Source of the DNA: an uncultured Coriobacteriaceae bacterium
GTDB taxonomy: Bacteria > Actinomycetota > Coriobacteriia > Coriobacteriales > Atopobiaceae
Length of the DNA stretch: 8,407 nucleotides
Direction of reading: 5' to 3'
NCBI GenBank assembly: GCA_900544655.1
Contig: UQWE01000058.1
Coordinates: forward strand, 1-8,407
The notes under the pieces are model-generated. The model was not told the origin of the DNA and did not search any database. It saw nothing but the letters and a program-made list of their open reading frames with translations. The position numbers and the translations under genes were made by a program. Shown piece after piece: positions 5,439 to 8,407 of the stretch; positions within the stretch are counted from its first letter, which is position 1, and each line of letters begins with the position of its first letter.

Positions 5439-7376
5439 CTAGTCGTGCAGCGCGAGAATCGACTCGACGTCGGTGCATCTCTCGAACGCTCGGATGCTCT
5501 CCCCGCGCTCGAAAATCGACGCAAGGTTGAGAAGCTCGCTTTGCTCCTTATCCCTGATCCCAAGCACAACGACCACTCGAATTCGCTTGGATTCCCCAGA
5601 GGGACCAAAGTCAATGGGCTCGTTCAGGACAAGGACCGCAATGCAGTTCCGCTTGATTCCGTCGTCCACGCCCGCATGCACATAGGCAACGCCCGGGGTG
5701 AGAACCATATAGGGGCCATAGTTCTCCACCGCAGCAACCATCTGGTCCACATAGTGCTTGTCGATAAGGCCATAGCGGAGGAGCGGGCACGCCGCCAGAC
5801 GAATCGCCTCGTGCCAGCGCGTGCAAGAAACGCCCACCTGAACAGCAGTCGGGTCAACCAGATCGCGAACGTAATGCCTCGAAGAATCCCCGCTGAGCGA
5901 ATAGGCGCTCAAAAAGCCGGAGCAGAGCTTCTGGTACGAGGCATTCGAGATTCCCTGCTTGACAGCATCGAGGCTGGCTTGACTCAGGATGGGGTCAACC
6001 TCGAGAACAGGGACGTCCGGATACGAGAATCCCGACGTCGACACAATAAGGTCGATGTCATTCCGCGTGAGAAACTCCCCGGCGCCCTCCGCAGACAGAG
6101 GACCAAAGACGTTGCAGTCAACGAGGATGTGGGAGAGCCTCGTCATGAGGATTGAGCTCGAGGCGAGGCCGAAGGAACAGACGAACAGCACGTTGAGAGC
6201 AACGGCCTCGCGAACGCTCGTCTCGTAAATCGCATCGAGGTACATGGCGATATAGGCGACCTCGTTCTCGTCGAACATGACGCCATAACGCCCCTCGATA
6301 CCAGCAAGCTGCTTGCGCGTAAAGTCATACAGCAGCGGTATGGAGCTAGTAATCTGAACGGGGATCTCACCTTGGATCTTGATTCCGTTTCTGGAACGAT
6401 AGAGAGCCGCACGCACATGCCGGGTGAACCCGCCAATCACATGCTCGAGCGAGGCCTCGTCAACCTCATGAATCTCGCCCAAAGCATCAATGAGCAACCG
6501 AGAGATATCCTCCGCTTCGTCATCGCGACCAGTCGGAAGAGAATCGCTGCCGCCAGTGACGCTCAGACGTTGAGACAGCAGGATAGAGACGAGAAAGATG
6601 GCCTCGGCTTTGGTGGGGACAAAGGGCTGAACCTGGACGAGATAGTCTTGCATCTCACAATCGACATCGGTGGTTGTGTCACGGCCGTCCTCAAGAACGC
6701 AGCCGGACGCAGCGCGAGAAAGCATGAAGGCGATCGCAAGCTGCAACCGCTCACTATTGGCAAACCCAATATCGCAAGCAAGCTCGACCTGCTTCACCAA
6801 GTTTGTTGCCTCCTCAATGTGAGAAGCGGCAACGCTCGAGGCAATAGGGGCCAACAAGTCGTATAGAGAATCGTCTGAAGTGAGCCCCAGAAAGCAGCGG
6901 CGCCTATCGATCTCTGGTCCCTCAACCCGAGAGCCAACGCCAGGCTCACGGACCAAACGCAGGCCATTACTGGAAAAGAACGCATCAACATCTGCGAATC
7001 GTGCCGATACGGTTTGTCTCGACACCCCGCAATAGTCCGCAATGGCCAAAAAGGTAACGACCGGGTAGCAGACGAGCATCATCTCGGCAACGGCATTGCG
7101 CTCGGCCGACGAAAGCACGCGAGAGTCCGCCTTACCGAGCGAGGCGACAATTGAGGCCCGGACAGTGGGTGCGGCGTCAAGCCGAATGCCCCTTCCGGCG
7201 CTGCGGCTTAGCGTGACATCAGAAGCGGAGAGATAGGCCTCGATGGCCCCAAGATCGGCGCGAATGGTACGAGGGGAAACCTCAAAGTTGCACGCCAACG
7301 TCTCCACCGTGACGAACTCAGTCCGCTGGCAAAGATAGCGCAAGCACGCATGTTGCCTCTCCGTGAGCTGAACCAT
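5439..7376 (-). CDS. PRD-containing PTS regulator (MtlR/LicR/BglG-type activator) with EIIB- and EIIA-like domains
   Basis: A 645-residue transcription regulator controlled by PTS phosphorylation. Order: a first HTH at about 5-48 (VTVETLACNFEVSPRTIRADL); a second, Mga-like HTH at about 95-145 (FLAIADYCGVSRQTVSARF); PRD1 at about 185-280; PRD2 at about 290-390; an EIIB-like domain with Cys400 in LNVLFVCSFGLASSS (394-408); and an EIIA-like domain at about 505-645 with His567 in GPYMVLTPGVAYVHA (554-568). PRD2 keeps its first expected histidine (His320), but the second position is Tyr379. In PRD1 both expected histidines seem replaced (Ala214, Ile265). Control may therefore rest on His320, Cys400 and His567. 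The ATG at 7374-7376 has a near-perfect AAGGAGGTG 4-6 nt upstream, so I prefer it to an ATG 17 codons earlier. It is the first gene of the operon and probably activates it, so it may also control itself. Confidence 0.92.
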   Translation of the reverse strand: MVQLTERQHACLRYLCQRTEFVTVETLACNFEVSPRTIRADLGAIEAYLSASDVTLSRSAGRGIRLDAAPTVRASIVASLGKADSRVLSSAERNAVAEMMLVCYPVVTFLAIADYCGVSRQTVSARFADVDAFFSSNGLRLVREPGVGSRVEGPEIDRRRCFLGLTSDDSLYDLLAPIASSVAASHIEEATNLVKQVELACDIGFANSERLQLAIAFMLSRAASGCVLEDGRDTTTDVDCEMQDYLVQVQPFVPTKAEAIFLVSILLSQRLSVTGGSDSLPTGRDDEAEDISRLLIDALGEIHEVDEASLEHVIGGFTRHVRAALYRSRNGIKIQGEIPVQITSSIPLLYDFTRKQLAGIEGRYGVMFDENEVAYIAMYLDAIYETSVREAVALNVLFVCSFGLASSSILMTRLSHILVDCNVFGPLSAEGAGEFLTRNDIDLIVSTSGFSYPDVPVLEVDPILSQASLDAVKQGISNASYQKLCSGFLSAYSLSGDSSRHYVRDLVDPTAVQVGVSCTRWHEAIRLAACPLLRYGLIDKHYVDQMVAAVENYGPYMVLTPGVAYVHAGVDDGIKRNCIAVLVLNEPIDFGPSGESKRIRVVVVLGIRDKEQSELLNLASIFERGESIRAFERCTDVESILALHD

Positions 7377-7395
7377 CCCGCACCTCCTTACAACA

Positions 7396-7424
7396 ATCAT
7401 GGAAGTAGCGAGAATGCCCTTCAA
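7396..7424 (-). promoter_or_regulatory. Candidate promoter of the PTS operon
   Basis: On the minus strand TTGAAG (7419-7424) and CATGAT (7396-7401) are separated by 17 bp. Each matches 4 of 6 bases of the sigma-70-type consensus. It would start transcription about 10-15 nt before the ribosome site of the regulator gene. The weak boxes are what one expects of an activator-dependent promoter, but the match is also within chance. Confidence 0.3.
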
Positions 7425-7534
7425 CACCAGAAGTCTTCACTTGATGCGGCAACTTTTATGTCTGAAGAGGTCAGGAAGGTTAAAGACCGGTTGACGGAAA
7501 GCTGTTTCATGCCTGAGCACAGTCGTTTGAGAAA

Positions 7535-7557
7535 GATGCAAGCGGGCCGCTTGCGTC
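7535..7557. promoter_or_regulatory. 23-bp near-perfect palindrome, operator or terminator
   Basis: GCAAGCGG (7538-7545) and CCGCTTGC (7547-7554) are perfect inverted repeats around one G, and the match extends outward by three more bases with one T-G mismatch. Read on the minus strand, the hairpin is followed by TTTCTC, so it could be a weak terminator that shields the PTS operon from transcription entering from the right. Its position about 160 bp upstream of the regulator start also fits an operator or activator site. Confidence 0.45.
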
Positions 7558-7677
7558 CATCTGAGGGCAATCGAGATTCATCTACCGATACGCCCTCATT
7601 AGCCCCTCAACAGAATCAGGCAGATCGTGCGGAAATGTTGGTGTAAGCAGGAAGAGCCAGCCGCTAAAGGAAACGGC

Positions 7678-7729
7678 CATTGCCTAGAATCTGAAATCGC
7701 GACAAGACAGGTTCTAGAGAAAGGCAATG
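7678..7729 (+). other. Hairpin that would bury the transposase start codon
   Basis: CATTGCC (7678-7684) pairs with GGCAATG (7723-7729), whose last three bases are the transposase ATG. An adjoining stem pairs TAGAATCTG (7685-7693) with CAGGTTCTA (7708-7716), with one G-U pair. A 6-nt bulge (7717-7722) and a 14-nt loop complete it. In RNA read through from outside the element the start codon would be paired. Several insertion sequences (IS10, IS50) use this device to stop transposase synthesis from outside promoters. Confidence 0.55.
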
Positions 7730-8407
7730 ACCGCAGCGAGCAGTATAGCGGAGGCAACGATAAGCGCCGCCACGGATATGTCCCGGTTCGCGGACGGCTC
7801 GACCAACCTGCAGGAGGTGCTCCGGCAGCTGGCCGAGGCCGACCAACTCTGCGAGGCCACGGGCAACAGCAGGAACGGCTATCGCGAGCGTATGCTCATG
7901 ACGTGCGTGGGGACGCTGACGCTCAGGGTGCCGAAGCTCCGCTCGGGGAGCTTCTTCCCCGAGGACGTGCTCGAGCGCTACCAGCGTGTCGACCGGGCCG
8001 TCGTGGCCGCCGTGGCCGAGATGTACGCCACGGGCACCAGCACCAGGAAGGTGCAGAGAACGGCCACGGCCATGGGCATCGAGAGGATATCGAGGGACCA
8101 GGTCAGCGCCATCTGAGCCAGCCTCGACTCAGGGGTCGAGGAGCTCTCCACCAGGCCGGTCGGAGACCTTCCCACGCCCTACCTGTGGCTCGATGCCACC
8201 TACGTGAAGTGCCGCCGCTCCGGGCGCGTGGCGTCGACGGCCGTGGTCACCGCGACAGGCTGCGACTCGGAGGGGTGGAGGCACGTGCTGGGCGTGGGCG
8301 TCGTCGACACCGAGAGCTACGACTCAACGGTCGGCGTTCCTCGGCAGGGTCAGGGAGCGGGGCGCGCGGGGAGTGAGGCTCGCCACCTCCGACGCCCACG
8401 AGGGCCT
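7727..8407 (+). pseudogene. IS256-family (DDE) transposase, broken and cut by window end
   Basis: The first 129 codons carry the family's N-terminal pattern: NGYRERMLMTCVGTLTLRVPKL at 49-70, then GSFFPEDVLERYQRVDRAVVAAVAEMYATGTSTRKVQ, and ISRDQVSAI. An in-frame TGA at 8114-8116 stops it. The same frame continues with ASLDSGVEELSTRPVG and PYLWLDATYVK, whose Asp (codon 8192-8194) is the first DDE residue. At 8321-8331 one extra base shifts the frame; from 8331 the new frame reads SAFLGRVRERGARGVRLATS followed by DAHEG, with the second catalytic Asp at 8391-8393. So the gene has two lesions and should be inactive unless the errors are in the sequence. The ATG used has only AAAGG 2 nt upstream, poorly spaced; an alternative ATG at 7778 lacks a site too. 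The third catalytic residue is beyond the window. Confidence 0.88.

Larger units (their letters stand above)
7377..7726. other. 350-bp region without a gene
   Basis: I see no convincing coding sequence on either strand here. From left to right it holds the regulator's ribosome site, a weak minus-strand promoter candidate (7396-7424), a short palindrome GAAGTCTTC (7430-7438), a strong 23-bp near-palindrome (7535-7557), and a hairpin that reaches the transposase start codon (7678-7729). The left end of the insertion sequence must lie somewhere in the right half of this stretch. Confidence 0.6.
7630..8407 (+). mobile_element. Left part of an IS256-family insertion sequence
   Basis: The element is recognised by its transposase. 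The left boundary is not defined: the stretch GTGCGGAAATGTTGGTGTAAG near 7627-7647 could belong to the terminal inverted repeat, because IS256-family ends often carry a TGTGTAA-like block, but without the right end this cannot be confirmed. The right end and any target duplication lie outside the window. Confidence 0.5.

Noticed and set aside
7350..7646. A 98-codon plus-strand frame across the region upstream of the PTS operon
   Set aside because: Begins inside the regulator gene on the opposite strand, has no ribosome site and no recognisable domain; the area is better explained as regulatory DNA.
7627..8376. A 249-codon plus-strand frame overlapping the transposase in another frame
   Set aside because: Arg/Gly/Ala-rich product typical of a shifted frame in GC-rich DNA. 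The IS256 signature lies in the frame of 7727, moving to a third frame after 8331.

Overview
The window looks like a piece of a GC-rich actinobacterial chromosome. The GC-rich codon choice, the strong GGAGG-type ribosome sites, the self-contained sugar PTS operon and the small toxin/Fic modules would fit a gut or oral member of the Coriobacteriia (Olsenella/Collinsella type). That placement is inference from general character; no ribosomal or other marker gene is present.

Left part (about 21-2456), all genes on the minus strand. This is a cluster of three small modules, each with a conspicuous inverted repeat directly upstream. (1) A 403-residue Fic-domain protein with a C-terminal winged helix-turn-helix is preceded by three palindromes with 7-bp spacers whose centres are exactly 41 bp apart. 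(2) A 77-codon winged-helix reading frame, either a tiny regulator or a gene remnant, is preceded by a 15-bp perfect inverted repeat. (3) A Phd/YefM antitoxin and RelE/ParE toxin pair, with a 4-bp GTGA stop/start overlap, is preceded by a 13-bp perfect inverted repeat.

Middle part (2462-7376), minus strand. This is a five-gene phosphotransferase operon transcribed right to left: a 645-residue PRD-type regulator carrying its own EIIB-like and EIIA-like domains, then separate EIIA, EIIB and EIIC proteins of the ascorbate (UlaA/SgaT) type, then a COG4821-type SIS phosphosugar-binding protein. Each gene has its own ribosome binding site, and the gaps are 17 to 93 bp. The likely working model is that the sugar is imported and phosphorylated by EIIA-EIIB-EIIC, the SIS protein binds or isomerises the phosphosugar, and the regulator reads PTS phosphorylation to control the operon. 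The EIIC differs from E. coli UlaA at two positions reported to bind ascorbate, so the sugar is probably not ascorbate. No dedicated catabolic enzyme lies inside the window.

Right part (7377-8407). A 350-bp region without a gene separates the operon from an IS256-family transposase on the plus strand. The region holds a weak candidate promoter and a 23-bp near-palindrome. The transposase is broken by an in-frame TGA and a later +1 frameshift and is cut by the window end. A long imperfect hairpin would bury its start codon.

No tRNA, rRNA, CRISPR array or clear riboswitch was seen. The strongest unexplained signal is the triple phased palindrome upstream of the fic gene, which points to a self-regulated Fic system. 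I see no proof of a wholly new system.
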